Below are positions 35,856-45,361 of a stretch of 64,000 bases of DNA, one piece after another (position 1 is the stretch's first letter; the number at the start of each line of letters is the position of its first letter). The translations under genes were made by a program, and so were the position numbers. Source of the stretch: Alteromonas aquimaris (GTDB lineage: Bacteria; Pseudomonadota; Gammaproteobacteria; Enterobacterales; Alteromonadaceae); assembly GCF_026183695.1 (NCBI RefSeq), contig NZ_JAPFRD010000011.1, positions 310,001-374,000 of the forward strand. Direction: 5' to 3'. The notes under the pieces are model-generated. The model did no database searches, was not told the DNA's origin, and saw only the letters and a list, made by a program, of their open reading frames with translations.

Positions 35856-37178
35856 ATGCGCACTCCGACTAAGTTGGCTGTAATTACAGCTACGTTATTT
35901 TCTACTTATACCCTGGCTGATCAGCCAATATATCATCCCATCGGGCCTTCTCTCACGCAGGGTAAAATAAGCAGCAAATATGATTTAACGTCGATTATGA
36001 ATAATCCGGCCGCTTCGCCTCTGGTTTTTGATAAAGACAAAGATGAAAACTGGCGAGTGGGCGCGATCGGTCCATTTGGAATTGGTTACGAAGTAGGTCA
36101 GGTGGATGATTTAGTCGATGAACTAGATGAACTTATCGATATTTTGGACCAAGAAAACCTCAACATTGACGATGCACTGGATGCGGTTGATCGTTTCGAG
36201 CCTTTTTTAGAGAATGCCGAGCAAAACGGATACGTAAAAACCTCGACAGCCTTCACTATTCCTTTATTACCCGTGGTATACCATCATCCAAAATGGGGAA
36301 CATTTACTTTTGAAATGTCATCACACGGGCAATTAAAAGGCAATGTGCTCGCGGATGATATCGACATACTCGTGCTGGATGGGGGTTACGAGTTAAATAC
36401 CAACGCAGCCATGTATGTAAAAAGTGCGGTGCAGCTTAATGCATCACTGAGTTACGCTAACACCTTTTGGCAACGTGATTACGCACAGTTAATCGGGGGA
36501 GTTAGGGCGAAGCTGGTTACCATGGAATTGTCTAAAAGTGTTTTGTCATTTAGTGCGTTAGACAGCAGCGATGACTTGGCTGATGTTATTGAAGACGAAT
36601 ATGACAAAGGTGCAGATAGAACGTCGGAAGTGGCCTTCGATCTAGGCCTGCTGTGGATGGCTGACAGCTATTCATTGGGTATCACGGTGACCGACATTAA
36701 TGAGCCCGAATTCAAATACGGCGATTTAACCAGTAATTGTGCAGACCAAACGGGCGTCGGCATTGACAATTGTTTTGTCGCGCAACAATTCATCGGAGCC
36801 GGAAAAATAAACGGTCAGGAAATTCATGTTGCTAACAGACAGGTAACCTTAGAAGGATCAGTGCTATTTGGTGATGACAGACAAATTGGCTTGCATGCCT
36901 CGGTTGACTTAAACGACAAGAATGATCCCGTAGGTGACTTATACCAATGGTCTACATTAGCTATGACCTACAATTTTGACAATTGGTTGCTGCCACAATT
37001 AAGGGCCGGTTATAGCTTAAATAGCGTAGGCTCCAAGCTAGGCTATTACAATGTTGGTTTGACGTTGCTTAACAATCTCTATTTGGATGTGCGTTGGGCA
37101 GACGAAAATACCGAAATTGATGGTACATCCATTCCTCGCTCCGCGCTCGTAAATCTTGGCTTTCAAACGCGTTTCTAA
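35856..37178 (+). CDS. TraF-like (TraF_2) predicted outer-membrane beta-barrel protein
   Basis: 440-residue exported protein with signal peptide (about 1-21, ending TLA). It resembles the family often labelled 'conjugal transfer protein TraF' in marine gammaproteobacteria: a beta-rich barrel with a long acidic helical insert (about 85-125) and a terminal strand ending in an aromatic (LGFQTRF). No conjugation genes are nearby, so the transfer label is probably misleading. It forms an operon with the lipoprotein gene 14 bp downstream. Function unknown. Confidence 0.6.
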   Translation: MRTPTKLAVITATLFSTYTLADQPIYHPIGPSLTQGKISSKYDLTSIMNNPAASPLVFDKDKDENWRVGAIGPFGIGYEVGQVDDLVDELDELIDILDQENLNIDDALDAVDRFEPFLENAEQNGYVKTSTAFTIPLLPVVYHHPKWGTFTFEMSSHGQLKGNVLADDIDILVLDGGYELNTNAAMYVKSAVQLNASLSYANTFWQRDYAQLIGGVRAKLVTMELSKSVLSFSALDSSDDLADVIEDEYDKGADRTSEVAFDLGLLWMADSYSLGITVTDINEPEFKYGDLTSNCADQTGVGIDNCFVAQQFIGAGKINGQEIHVANRQVTLEGSVLFGDDRQIGLHASVDLNDKNDPVGDLYQWSTLAMTYNFDNWLLPQLRAGYSLNSVGSKLGYYNVGLTLLNNLYLDVRWADENTEIDGTSIPRSALVNLGFQTRF

Positions 37179-37192
37179 ATTGGAGTAATCGT

Positions 37193-39019
37193 ATGAAGTA
37201 TTTTAAAAGACAGAGCTCCTTAGTAGCCATTGCCGTTTTGACCGGACTTGTGGGGTGTGGGGGCACAGAAGAACAAGATATTACTGGAGCGAAGGAACCA
37301 TTTAATCTAGCCGGTAGAGGGGTCGATGGCTACATCGCCAATGCGACTGTATGGATTGATGTGAAAGCAAACGACCGAATTGATAGTTTCGAGCCATTTG
37401 CGTATACCGATGCGCAAGGCTTTTACAGCTATAATCCCATTACCGGCGTAGATTACTGCTCGCAGGAATCGGAGTCACTGCAGAAATTTTGTTTACAAAG
37501 CAGTGCAGAGCTTGATAACACCCGTATTAAGCTAACTGGTGGAACCGATTTAATTACGGGAGAACAGTTTGACGGTACATTAACGTTAGACATTGCTACC
37601 GATGAAGCGGTGAATCGGTTGCAGGAACTCAAAGCGCTCGGCGCGAAACCAGTAGACGACGATGGTACCTGGCAAATTCAGGCGGACGAATGGGCCACGC
37701 TAGTAACACCACTGACTACGATAAAAAAGTATCTGTCTGCAGATACTGATATAAGCACTTTTTTAGCGTCTATGGGCGTTGCAGTGCCGGGAGGGACTGA
37801 GGATCTTACGCTTCTTCAACAGGACTACGTGGCGAACCTTGACAGATCAGGCAGCTATGCAGGTGGCTTGTTCAGAACCGCAGTAGAATTACAGAAATTA
37901 GTCGATTCGATTGCGACATATCTGGATGCAGCAGGTGAACCGCTTGGGTTAGGCGAAGATGGCTTGCCAGAAAGCAGTGCTGATGCAGTATGGAAAGCAC
38001 TAGTATCCTGGCTACAAAAAAATCCGGGGGCAAAGTTGACCCAGGGAATAGGTGCAATTACGAATAGCGCGGTTAACCATTTCGTCTCTCAAGTCACTGC
38101 TGCCGGTGCTACTGCATCTTCGGCTGCTTTTAGCAAGATACAAAGTGATACGCTTGCTTCGCAGATGAAAACGAGTGCTACTGCGACCGTTGCAGTAAAT
38201 AATTCCTTCTTTAACGCGGCATCAAATCGGTCGGATATGATCGCAGCAGCAAAGGGCGCAGAAATCTTTTATGCGGCAGTAAAAAAACATAGTAAAGGTG
38301 ATGCACGGTTATCCTCGGTTAATAAAATCGCAACGCATTTCACCAATGATAGCCGTCTACTTGCTGAACTTAGCCGGAGACAAGCTGACATTGAAAATGG
38401 AACTTCTTTCGCGACATTAGATTTACTGACTATAAGTGACAATTTACTGAAGTTGGCAGATGCCGGTGGCTCGATTGATGCAGATATTGAAACAATAATT
38501 GCGGATGCTGAATTAGCGGATCTTACGGGCAGCTCCTCTTCGCCATTTTGGCCTGACAAACGCCTGGATTTCTCGGGAATAGTAGATGATGGTGACAACG
38601 CTGAGATTAAAATGTTTTTTCTTGACGATGATGGCAGTGGTGAGAACGGGGACGTGGTCATTTGCTTAAGCTACCGTAGCGAAGATCCCCAGGATGATAT
38701 TGTTGGTCAACGATTGGATGGTAGCTGGTCGTTGCTGGATATAAATAACCCGAATAGCTTATCTTTATTAGCAGAGGGGTATTCACTACGGGTCAAGATA
38801 ATTGGTGAAGTCTTAGGGTCTGAAATTGATGAAGAGGTCGGGACACCGCCAAATTCCAACACACTCTACGGCAAGTTTAGGTTTGATTTAGAAGATAGTA
38901 GCGAAATTTGGTATTCCGATGAGATATCTGAAAACCGAAACTACGGCCTTCGCATGACGCAAAATGTGCCCGCTGACGATCAGGCCTGTCGAGATATTCT
39001 GACTTTAGATGATCAATAA
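37193..39019 (+). CDS. Large lipoprotein of unknown function
   Basis: 608-residue lipoprotein: signal MKYFKRQSSLVAIAVLTGLV with lipobox GLVGC (Cys22). A short carboxypeptidase-regulatory-like beta domain (about 40-100, GVDGYIANATVWIDV) is followed by a long helical central region (about 130-430) and a C-terminal beta-rich domain (about 450-608). It pairs with the TraF-like barrel gene upstream (14 bp) and probably works with it at the outer membrane. I recognise no enzymatic motif. Confidence 0.7.
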   Translation: MKYFKRQSSLVAIAVLTGLVGCGGTEEQDITGAKEPFNLAGRGVDGYIANATVWIDVKANDRIDSFEPFAYTDAQGFYSYNPITGVDYCSQESESLQKFCLQSSAELDNTRIKLTGGTDLITGEQFDGTLTLDIATDEAVNRLQELKALGAKPVDDDGTWQIQADEWATLVTPLTTIKKYLSADTDISTFLASMGVAVPGGTEDLTLLQQDYVANLDRSGSYAGGLFRTAVELQKLVDSIATYLDAAGEPLGLGEDGLPESSADAVWKALVSWLQKNPGAKLTQGIGAITNSAVNHFVSQVTAAGATASSAAFSKIQSDTLASQMKTSATATVAVNNSFFNAASNRSDMIAAAKGAEIFYAAVKKHSKGDARLSSVNKIATHFTNDSRLLAELSRRQADIENGTSFATLDLLTISDNLLKLADAGGSIDADIETIIADAELADLTGSSSSPFWPDKRLDFSGIVDDGDNAEIKMFFLDDDGSGENGDVVICLSYRSEDPQDDIVGQRLDGSWSLLDINNPNSLSLLAEGYSLRVKIIGEVLGSEIDEEVGTPPNSNTLYGKFRFDLEDSSEIWYSDEISENRNYGLRMTQNVPADDQACRDILTLDDQ

Positions 39020-39035
39020 GCGCTAATCCTTGAAT

Positions 39036-39063
39036 AAAAGGTCCGCAACAGCTCGGACCTTTT
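39036..39063. terminator. Bidirectional terminator between the lipoprotein and OmpA genes
   Basis: AAAAGGTCCG and CGGACCTTTT form a perfect 10-bp stem with an 8-nt loop, with A and T tails suiting both converging genes. Confidence 0.92.
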
Positions 39064-39084
39064 ATCGTTTTAGAGATTGTACCT

Positions 39085-40296
39085 CTATTTCTTAGCTCTA
39101 CGTTTAACCGTCTCAGTAACCTTGATGTAAATGCGACGATTTTTCTTGTGTGCTTCCAGTGTATTTGATGTATCAAGTAACTGGGTTTCACCAAACCCTT
39201 TGGCTTGTAAACGACTCTCATCGATACCATAGCGTGAAACCAACAATTCTTTGAATGCGTTAGCACGTTTTTCAGACAGCATCATATTATAGTCGTCATC
39301 GCCCGGTTCCGATGCATGCCCTTCAATTACTACAGATGTTTTGCCATAGCGTTTGATGAATTTAACAAAGTTTCTGATATCCTGTGAATCTGGATCCTGT
39401 ATCACCGAACTGTTGTGTGCAAACGGTACGCGGATAGTATGAGACACTTCTTTTTCAGTGAAAATGGTACAACCGTCAGCATCCACCTTATCGTTAGCGG
39501 GTGTGTCGGCGCACTGATCACGGTCATCCTTTACCCCATCATTGTCTGCATCACCCACCTCTTGAATTGGACAGCCGGTTTCATCGACTCGGGTATTCGG
39601 GGGAGTGTTAGGACATTGGTCGTACTGATTGGTGACCCCGTCGTTATCTGAATCCAATTCACACCCGCGCGAATCTACCTGCGCACCGGCTGGGGTGCCA
39701 GGGCATTGATCAAGATTGTTGTTTACCCCATCATTATCCGCATCGCCTACTACGGCCGGGGCCGCCGAGCGGGAGCCGAAGGTAAATGCTATTCCAGCTT
39801 TTACACGAAAGTCATTCGTATTGTTGGAAAAATCGTGGAACATCCCAGCTTCAGTTATGAAGCGTAGATTGTCTGCCATCTCCCAGTGGCGCCCAACTCC
39901 CACATCGCCTAACGTGTAGTGATCTTGTAAATGCTGGCGTCTTAAACCCGCAAAGAAAAACGTGTCACCATTGCCAGGAAAATATAGCGCGTCAGCGCCA
40001 AACATCTGGCCTTGGTCTTCAGGCTGGCTCGTCGACTGCCTGTAATCCAGCTTTAAATTACTGTATTCAAATCGTCCGCCCCATTTATTGTCCATACGAA
40101 AACCATACTCAATACCACGCTCTATCCCACTTTGGTAAACTCCACTGGGAGAGGTTTTCTCTGAATCGGCATTGTATTTTGAGGCATAGATCCCCAGCCA
40201 GCTATCGTACGCGGGGCCTGGTAGCGTATCTTGGGCGCATGCTCCTGCTGCTAAAAATGCTACGCAGAGTGATGATAAACGTAATTGTGTGTGCAT
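39085..40296 (-). CDS. OmpA-family protein with thrombospondin type 3 repeats
   Basis: 403-residue outer-membrane protein. Signal peptide about 1-21 (ends GACA). An N-terminal beta-barrel (about 25-175) is followed by three Asp-rich calcium-binding TSP3 repeats of the form DADNDGVxxxxDQCPxTP (about 178-275). A C-terminal OmpA domain (about 285-395) carries the peptidoglycan-binding pattern NMMLSEKRANAFKELLVSRYG and KNRRIYIKV. It probably tethers the outer membrane to peptidoglycan and may adhere or transport. Single gene. Confidence 0.92.
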   Translation of the reverse strand: MHTQLRLSSLCVAFLAAGACAQDTLPGPAYDSWLGIYASKYNADSEKTSPSGVYQSGIERGIEYGFRMDNKWGGRFEYSNLKLDYRQSTSQPEDQGQMFGADALYFPGNGDTFFFAGLRRQHLQDHYTLGDVGVGRHWEMADNLRFITEAGMFHDFSNNTNDFRVKAGIAFTFGSRSAAPAVVGDADNDGVNNNLDQCPGTPAGAQVDSRGCELDSDNDGVTNQYDQCPNTPPNTRVDETGCPIQEVGDADNDGVKDDRDQCADTPANDKVDADGCTIFTEKEVSHTIRVPFAHNSSVIQDPDSQDIRNFVKFIKRYGKTSVVIEGHASEPGDDDYNMMLSEKRANAFKELLVSRYGIDESRLQAKGFGETQLLDTSNTLEAHKKNRRIYIKVTETVKRRAKK

Positions 40297-40390
40297 TCTG
40301 ACATCCTTTTTTGTTCTAACCCTTTTATATACGTAGGGGAGTTGGACGCGATGCTTTATTAAATAAATTTAATGTAAGGAAGGTGGAACT

Positions 40391-40819
40391 TTATACGGCA
40401 ATTGAACCATGAAGGGTCGCAATCACTTTTCTGGCTCCTCCGTGGTTTCTATGCTCACCCAATATAATTCCCTGCCAAGTACCGAGCTGTAGTGCGCCAC
40501 TACTAATTGGGATGGTCAATGAACAACCCAGTAGACTTGACTTAATATGCGCAGGCATATCATCACTGCCTTCACATGTATGCTCGTAATACGTTTCATC
40601 TTCACGCACGGTACGCGAAAACCACTGCTCTAAATCGCGCCTTACGGAAGGGTCAGCATTTTCATTAATGGTTAAGCTGGCACTGGTGTGCTGTAAGAAA
40701 AGGTGCAGTATTCCCACGTTTACCTTTCGTATCTGAGGGAGTGCAGAAACAATATCACTAGTAATCAGATGGAACCCGCGAGGTTTAGGCTTAAGTGTTA
40801 TCGTACTTGAGTACCACAT
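40391..40819 (-). CDS. yjbQ: YjbQ family (UPF0047) protein
   Basis: 142-residue cytoplasmic protein. [19 protein letters not shown] and [12 protein letters not shown] match the UPF0047/YjbQ family, whose members have weak thiamine-phosphate-synthase activity. Conserved His residues line a possible metal site. The gene starts 2 bp after the cheX stop and ends the zur-cheX-yjbQ unit. Confidence 0.92.
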   Translation of the reverse strand: MWYSSTITLKPKPRGFHLITSDIVSALPQIRKVNVGILHLFLQHTSASLTINENADPSVRRDLEQWFSRTVREDETYYEHTCEGSDDMPAHIKSSLLGCSLTIPISSGALQLGTWQGIILGEHRNHGGARKVIATLHGSIAV

Positions 40820-40821
40820 CG

Positions 40822-41286
40822 CTATTTATCGAAACAAATTTCCAAGTGGGCATGTCCTTCATCACACATAAAGGGCAATATAATTTTCGGACCATCAACC
40901 TGGTGGCTGATGGAGTGAGATTTACCTGAAACCACTATAGGTGTGGCCATGCCGAACTCGTAACCTTTATCACCTAATTCACGTTTAGCACTGCCACAAA
41001 TCATATTGGTAATTTCACCCACCATATCGCCTACTTCCGCATCGATTTTGCCTGGTCTTTCGCCCACCATACGCTCCATGATGGTAAGCGCAAGTTGCTC
41101 ATCAAATGTGATAGACATTGAACCTTTCACCTCTGGGCCAACCATACCTATTAAACCGGACACGTCTCCTTTTGCCACATCGCTTTGCTTACGCTGTGGT
41201 TTTCCTGGGGTAAGCGTGGTTTGTGCCATGGTCGACATTACGTTCAGTAAGCCTGAAATAAACGGGTTAACAAAATCAGCTTTCAT
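40822..41286 (-). CDS. CheX-family chemotaxis phosphatase-like protein
   Basis: 154 residues from the ATG at 41286, which has GAGGAA nine bases upstream; a longer frame would start inside zur at 41334. The core [20 protein letters not shown] and [20 protein letters not shown] fit the CheX/CheC-like family that dephosphorylates CheY-P; the ExxN pair in GEITNM is the expected catalytic site. It overlaps the zur stop by 11 bp, suggesting coupled translation with a metal regulator, an unexpected pairing. Confidence 0.85.
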   Translation of the reverse strand: MKADFVNPFISGLLNVMSTMAQTTLTPGKPQRKQSDVAKGDVSGLIGMVGPEVKGSMSITFDEQLALTIMERMVGERPGKIDAEVGDMVGEITNMICGSAKRELGDKGYEFGMATPIVVSGKSHSISHQVDGPKIILPFMCDEGHAHLEICFDK

Positions 41287-41749
41287 GAACTGGTTCCTCG
41301 TAGCTGGTTGATTCAGCAAGTTGGCATTCTGCACACAAGCCGTGTGCTTCTATAGTTTGTTTTGATACTTTAAAACCGCGGCTATTAGCCTGCTTTTCTA
41401 GCGTGTCCTGTAAACCTTCGGACTGAATCTCAGCTACGTCTCCGCAACTATCGCAGATCAAAAACTGGACAGGATGCTGGCAACCAAAGTGGTGGCACGC
41501 TACAAACGCATTGGTGGATTCGAGTCGATGAATAAACCCAAAATCTAAAAGAAAATCCAACGCACGATAAACAGTGGCAGGTTTCGCACTCGACTCTGTT
41601 TCTTTGAGAGTATCTAATAACTCATAAGCACCCATAGGACCATGCTTACTCAATAGAATTTGATATACTTTTTCACGTAAAGGGGTGAAACGCGCCGCTC
41701 TTTTTTCGCAGTACGCTCGTGCTTTAGATAATATGGTTGCATGTTTCAT
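41276..41749 (-). CDS. zur: Zinc uptake regulator Zur (Fur family)
   Basis: 157-residue metal-dependent repressor. Winged-helix DNA-binding domain at about 15-85 (RFTPLREKVYQILLSKHGPMGAYEL, KPATVYRALDFL), then a dimerisation domain with zinc ligands in ACHHFGCQHPVQFLICDSCG and CAEC. The CxxC pairs and lack of Fur HHDH pattern favour Zur over Fur. First gene of zur-cheX-yjbQ. No zinc transporter genes are in this window. Confidence 0.9.
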   Translation of the reverse strand: MKHATILSKARAYCEKRAARFTPLREKVYQILLSKHGPMGAYELLDTLKETESSAKPATVYRALDFLLDFGFIHRLESTNAFVACHHFGCQHPVQFLICDSCGDVAEIQSEGLQDTLEKQANSRGFKVSKQTIEAHGLCAECQLAESTSYEEPVHES

Positions 41750-41792
41750 CAGTTTAAAATTGAACCGAGCCGTCTATTCTCAAAGTGAAACT

Positions 41793-42266
41793 TCATGCCG
41801 AAGTTACGGTGTTATTATTTTGCGTTTTACGGTGCATATGTTGAATCAACTTATCTTCTAAAGCAAAGCGTGCTTCAAGCACGTTCCCTAAATCGGCTAA
41901 TTCGCGGTCAAAATTCTTAGCCTGTTCAAACGAAAGTGCCTCTGCATAATGGTCATTGAAACGCAAAGCGCTATCCGTAGTTTGTGCAATTTCGGGATAC
42001 ACGGCACGTTTTAACCGAATACCGGCTTCGTCGTCATTTACCAGCATTTCATAAACTTCAAAATGACCAGCAGAAATATAATCCATCAGTACGCTACAAA
42101 ATTCATTTACATCATTAGCAGTAGGTAGTGTGGCCCCATCCGCGGGTTTTATGCCCGCTAATTCACAGTATTTGATTAGCAAAGACTGTCGCTCCAACAA
42201 CCATTTGTCTATAGTTTCAGACCGCCCGCCCCAACTGGATTTTGCTTCTTCTAATTTAGTTAACAT
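41793..42266 (-). CDS. rsd: Regulator of sigma D (Rsd)
   Basis: 157 residues from the ATG at 42266 (MLTKLEEAK, GGGGG-rich site upstream); an in-frame ATG at 42314 adds 16 residues and is less likely. Segments DKWLLERQSLLIKYCELAGIKP, MDYISAGHFEVYE and VLEARFALEDKLI match Rsd, which binds free sigma-70 in stationary phase. Divergent from nudC exactly as in E. coli, which supports the identification. Confidence 0.93.
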   Translation of the reverse strand: MLTKLEEAKSSWGGRSETIDKWLLERQSLLIKYCELAGIKPADGATLPTANDVNEFCSVLMDYISAGHFEVYEMLVNDDEAGIRLKRAVYPEIAQTTDSALRFNDHYAEALSFEQAKNFDRELADLGNVLEARFALEDKLIQHMHRKTQNNNTVTSA

Positions 42267-42516
42267 ACTACCCCCGCCGTTCACGCAATCGTGAATTTTG
42301 CATTTGGTATTCATCTGAGTATAACACCCACTATGCCGCAGACCAATTAAACTTAACCCTGGAAGATGCCCCGGCAGATAGTTAATAGTTCATGTAAACA
42401 GTTACTTACGGTTTGATACCCGCGGCCTGTTTGTCGAACCGCGAAACGCGCCTTGTTATTTGATAAATAATCGTCAGATAATAGTTTGTCAGAAGAGTTA
42501 AATCAGGGTTAGGCAG

Positions 42517-43332
42517 ATGTTAAAAAAAGTTGCTTCACTTCCCTCTGAAAAAAAAGGCCGCTGGCTAGTTTTTTGTGAAGGAAAACTGTTGGTCGACCCA
42601 AATACCCAGTTGCCACCCCTTACACGCTGGGAAAGCCTGCGGGATTTGCACCATCACCGCGACGCTATTTATCAATTGCATCCTTTGCTGAACGAGTGCT
42701 ACCCCGTGGACCAGTTTGTGATTGACGTCGGCAATGAAAATATTGCCTCCCTACCTTATGAAAGTGCTTCTCTACGCAGTGTGCTGATGGCCGCGCCCGA
42801 GGACTTTGGCGTGATTGCAAGGGCATGGCAATATACCCATTTTTACCGTACTCATCGCTTTTGCGGAAAATGTGGAATGGCCACTTCAAAAGTGGACTGG
42901 GAGGTAGCTATCCAATGCCATCATTGTAGCCATCGCGTCTATCCAAGGGTATCGCCCTGTGTGATAGTGGCGATCTATCACGACCACAAAATTCTTTTAG
43001 CGAAGGGTATTCGACATAAAGAGAGCGACATGTATTCTACGCTTGCCGGATTTGTTGAAAGTGGTGAAAGTTTAGAGCAGGCAGTGCATAGAGAAGTGAA
43101 AGAAGAAGTGGGGGTTGAAATTACTAACCTTGAATATTTTGGTTCACAGCCATGGCCATTTCCGCACTCCTTAATGGTGGGTTACATTGCGCAATATAAA
43201 CACGGCGAAATTAAGATAGATGCAAAGGAGATAGTGGATGCTCAGTGGTTCGATCTGAACGCTCTGCCCCTGACTCCGCCACCATTTTCCATAGCGGGGC
43301 AATTGATTGAAAAGGTAAAAAGCAGACAATAA
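42517..43332 (+). CDS. nudC: NAD+/NADH diphosphatase NudC (also RNA deNADding)
   Basis: 271-residue Nudix hydrolase that splits NADH to NMNH and AMP and removes NAD caps from RNA. A zinc ribbon is formed by CGKCG and CHHC (about 113-135). The Nudix box runs GFVESGESLEQAVHREVKEE (about 182-201). The substrate-binding SQPWPFPHSLM is at about 208-218. Standard length; order rsd<>nudC-hemE as in E. coli. Confidence 0.96.
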   Translation: MLKKVASLPSEKKGRWLVFCEGKLLVDPNTQLPPLTRWESLRDLHHHRDAIYQLHPLLNECYPVDQFVIDVGNENIASLPYESASLRSVLMAAPEDFGVIARAWQYTHFYRTHRFCGKCGMATSKVDWEVAIQCHHCSHRVYPRVSPCVIVAIYHDHKILLAKGIRHKESDMYSTLAGFVESGESLEQAVHREVKEEVGVEITNLEYFGSQPWPFPHSLMVGYIAQYKHGEIKIDAKEIVDAQWFDLNALPLTPPPFSIAGQLIEKVKSRQ

Positions 43333-43336
43333 AAAA

Positions 43337-43354
43337 CCCTGTAATAATACAGGG
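43337..43354. terminator. Hairpin after nudC
   Basis: CCCTGTA and TACAGGG form a 7-bp stem with a 4-nt loop. On the plus strand no T tract follows. On the minus strand six T follow, so it looks like a terminator for antisense transcription toward nudC, or a weak one for nudC itself. Confidence 0.5.
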
Positions 43355-43554
43355 CTTCAAGTAGTTCGACCGGTCCCGTTATCGGGCTTCTTTATATTCG
43401 GTATGTATAGTTGTAGCAAACACTTACTTTCTTTGCAAATTTTTGTACAAAATTTTATCAGAAAATTTTAAAAATCTGTTTAAATCATTGTTTTATCGTC
43501 TCTTTCAAAACTTAAAAAATTTAAATTGATTCGTTAATATCTCTGGTTAAAAGT

Positions 43555-43563
43555 TGCTATAAT
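43555..43563 (+). promoter_or_regulatory. Extended -10 promoter for hemE
   Basis: TGCTATAAT is a perfect extended -10 box 39 bp before the hemE ATG, followed by GCGCGGCC. No good -35 lies at the usual distance, which is common for extended -10 promoters. Confidence 0.65.
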
Positions 43564-43602
43564 GCGCGGCCAGCAAAAAAATATCGGTAAATAGAGGTAA
43601 CT

Positions 43603-44697
43603 ATGGTCGGCGACTCCGCAACTACAACAGGTTCTGAACTTAAAAATGATCGCTATTTACGCGCCCTGATGCGGCAACCTGTTGATGTTACCCCGGTGTG
43701 GATGATGCGTCAGGCTGGAAGATACCTTCCAGAATATAAGCAAACGCGTGCACTGGCCGGCGATTTCATGTCGCTTTGCAAAAATACCGAGCTGGCCACT
43801 GAAGTTACGCTTCAACCATTGCGCCGTTTTCCTCTGGATGCCGCCATTCTTTTCTCTGATATTCTCACAATTCCTGACGCAATGGGTTTAGGCTTGTATT
43901 TTGAAACAGGTGAAGGGCCTAAGTTTAAACGTCCCATTCTAAATCGCAGTGATGTCGAGCAACTGGGCATACCCGATCCTGAACAAGAGTTACAATACGT
44001 CATGAATGCGGTACGTTCGATTAAAAAAGCATTAAATGGTGATGTACCCTTAATTGGTTTCTCCGGCAGTCCCTGGACACTTGCTACCTACATGGTGGAA
44101 GGTGGCTCCAGTAAAGCATTTACTAAAATAAAAAAAATGGCGTTTGCAGAACCAGAGGCGCTTCATGCGTTGTTGGATAAACTGGCCGATGCGGTTATTT
44201 TGTATTTAAATGCTCAAATTGCTGCGGGTGCGCAATCGGTAATGGTGTTTGATACATGGGGAGGCGTGTTATCTCCGCGCGATTACAAATTATTTTCACT
44301 CCAATATATGCATAAAATTGTCGATGGATTAACTCGGGAGAATGATGGGCGAAAAGTGCCTGTTACCTTGTTCACTAAAAACGCGGGTATGTGGCTGGAA
44401 GCTATCGCTGCGACCGGATGTGATGCTGTGGGTCTTGACTGGACGATTGATATCGCAGATGCTCGAAAAAGAGTGGGTGACAAGGTGGCATTACAAGGTA
44501 ATATGGACCCGTCAATGTTATATGCGCAACCTGCAAGGATCCAGCAAGAGGTGTCGGACATACTGGCAGGCTATGGGTATGGGAGTGGTCATGTATTCAA
44601 TCTTGGGCATGGAATACATCTGGACGTGCCGCCTGAAAACGCTGGCGTATTTGTTGAAGCCGTGCATCAACTTAGCAAGCCTTACCATCAAAAGTAA
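43603..44697 (+). CDS. hemE: Uroporphyrinogen decarboxylase
   Basis: Cytoplasmic heme-pathway enzyme converting uroporphyrinogen III to coproporphyrinogen III. 364 residues with a short N-terminal extension before [20 protein letters not shown]. The signatures [15 protein letters not shown] and [17 protein letters not shown] are intact, as is the Asp in [10 protein letters not shown]. Follows nudC as in E. coli and is followed 19 bp later by an uncharacterised membrane-anchored protein. Confidence 0.97.
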   Translation: MVGDSATTTGSELKNDRYLRALMRQPVDVTPVWMMRQAGRYLPEYKQTRALAGDFMSLCKNTELATEVTLQPLRRFPLDAAILFSDILTIPDAMGLGLYFETGEGPKFKRPILNRSDVEQLGIPDPEQELQYVMNAVRSIKKALNGDVPLIGFSGSPWTLATYMVEGGSSKAFTKIKKMAFAEPEALHALLDKLADAVILYLNAQIAAGAQSVMVFDTWGGVLSPRDYKLFSLQYMHKIVDGLTRENDGRKVPVTLFTKNAGMWLEAIAATGCDAVGLDWTIDIADARKRVGDKVALQGNMDPSMLYAQPARIQQEVSDILAGYGYGSGHVFNLGHGIHLDVPPENAGVFVEAVHQLSKPYHQK

Positions 44698-44716
44698 AAA
44701 TTAGCGGGTTAGTTAC

Positions 44717-45361
44717 ATGAAAGTTTGGATGTTAATTCCACTAGTTATCTTTATTGCCATAGCTGGGTATCAATTTGGTTATTACCACGCCAAAATTGAT
44801 ATCAGCGATGCGCAAAAAGTGCGCTTGTCAGAAAATAGTAATAAAGAGTCGCCAAATGTATTGGCTGACAAGGTTGTTCATAAGGTGTCGGCTGCTGAAA
44901 TTCCAGCTCAATCACAGAAAATTCTGCAAACTAAGAAAACCGCCAATTACTCTGTGGCAGACGAAACAGAATCTGCGCCTATCAGTGCTGGAGCAGGTGG
45001 GGTAATTGATAGAATTGAAAAAGCTTCCGCGGAAGATGCCGATAGAAATAAACAGTATGATGAGTTTGTGGAGAATTATCGGGACGAAGATTTAGATATG
45101 GAGTTGGCCACCCAACTCACCGACTTTTTCTCGTTGCTACCAGACGGGCAAAACGTTTATTTTCATCATGTTCGCTGCAATACTAGCCAATGTCAGCTAG
45201 TAGGTCAGTTCGATGGTGACCACAAGCGTTTTAGTGAAATGATTGAAGAGTTGCAACAACAAGATTGGTACTCGTTTGGTGGGACTTCCAGTAATATCAA
45301 TAGCGATAAAACACAAACGCACTTTATCCTTCACCTCACCGAACGAAAAACGCAAAGTTAA
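44717..45361 (+). CDS. Membrane-anchored hypothetical protein
   Basis: 214 residues with one N-terminal hydrophobic helix (about 4-22, MLIPLVIFIAIAGYQFGYY), a low-complexity polar linker (about 30-110) and a compact C-terminal domain (about 115-212) containing FHHVRCNTSQCQLVGQFDGD. The two Cys of RCNTSQCQ could form a disulphide if the domain is periplasmic. Probably co-transcribed with hemE (19 bp). It overlaps the converging queG stop by 4 bp. I do not recognise the family. Confidence 0.65.
   Translation: MKVWMLIPLVIFIAIAGYQFGYYHAKIDISDAQKVRLSENSNKESPNVLADKVVHKVSAAEIPAQSQKILQTKKTANYSVADETESAPISAGAGGVIDRIEKASAEDADRNKQYDEFVENYRDEDLDMELATQLTDFFSLLPDGQNVYFHHVRCNTSQCQLVGQFDGDHKRFSEMIEELQQQDWYSFGGTSSNINSDKTQTHFILHLTERKTQS

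Noticed and set aside
35856-37178. Conjugation or plasmid origin suggested by TraF similarity
   Set aside because: No relaxase, coupling protein or pilus genes nearby, and the region is flanked by core chromosomal genes.
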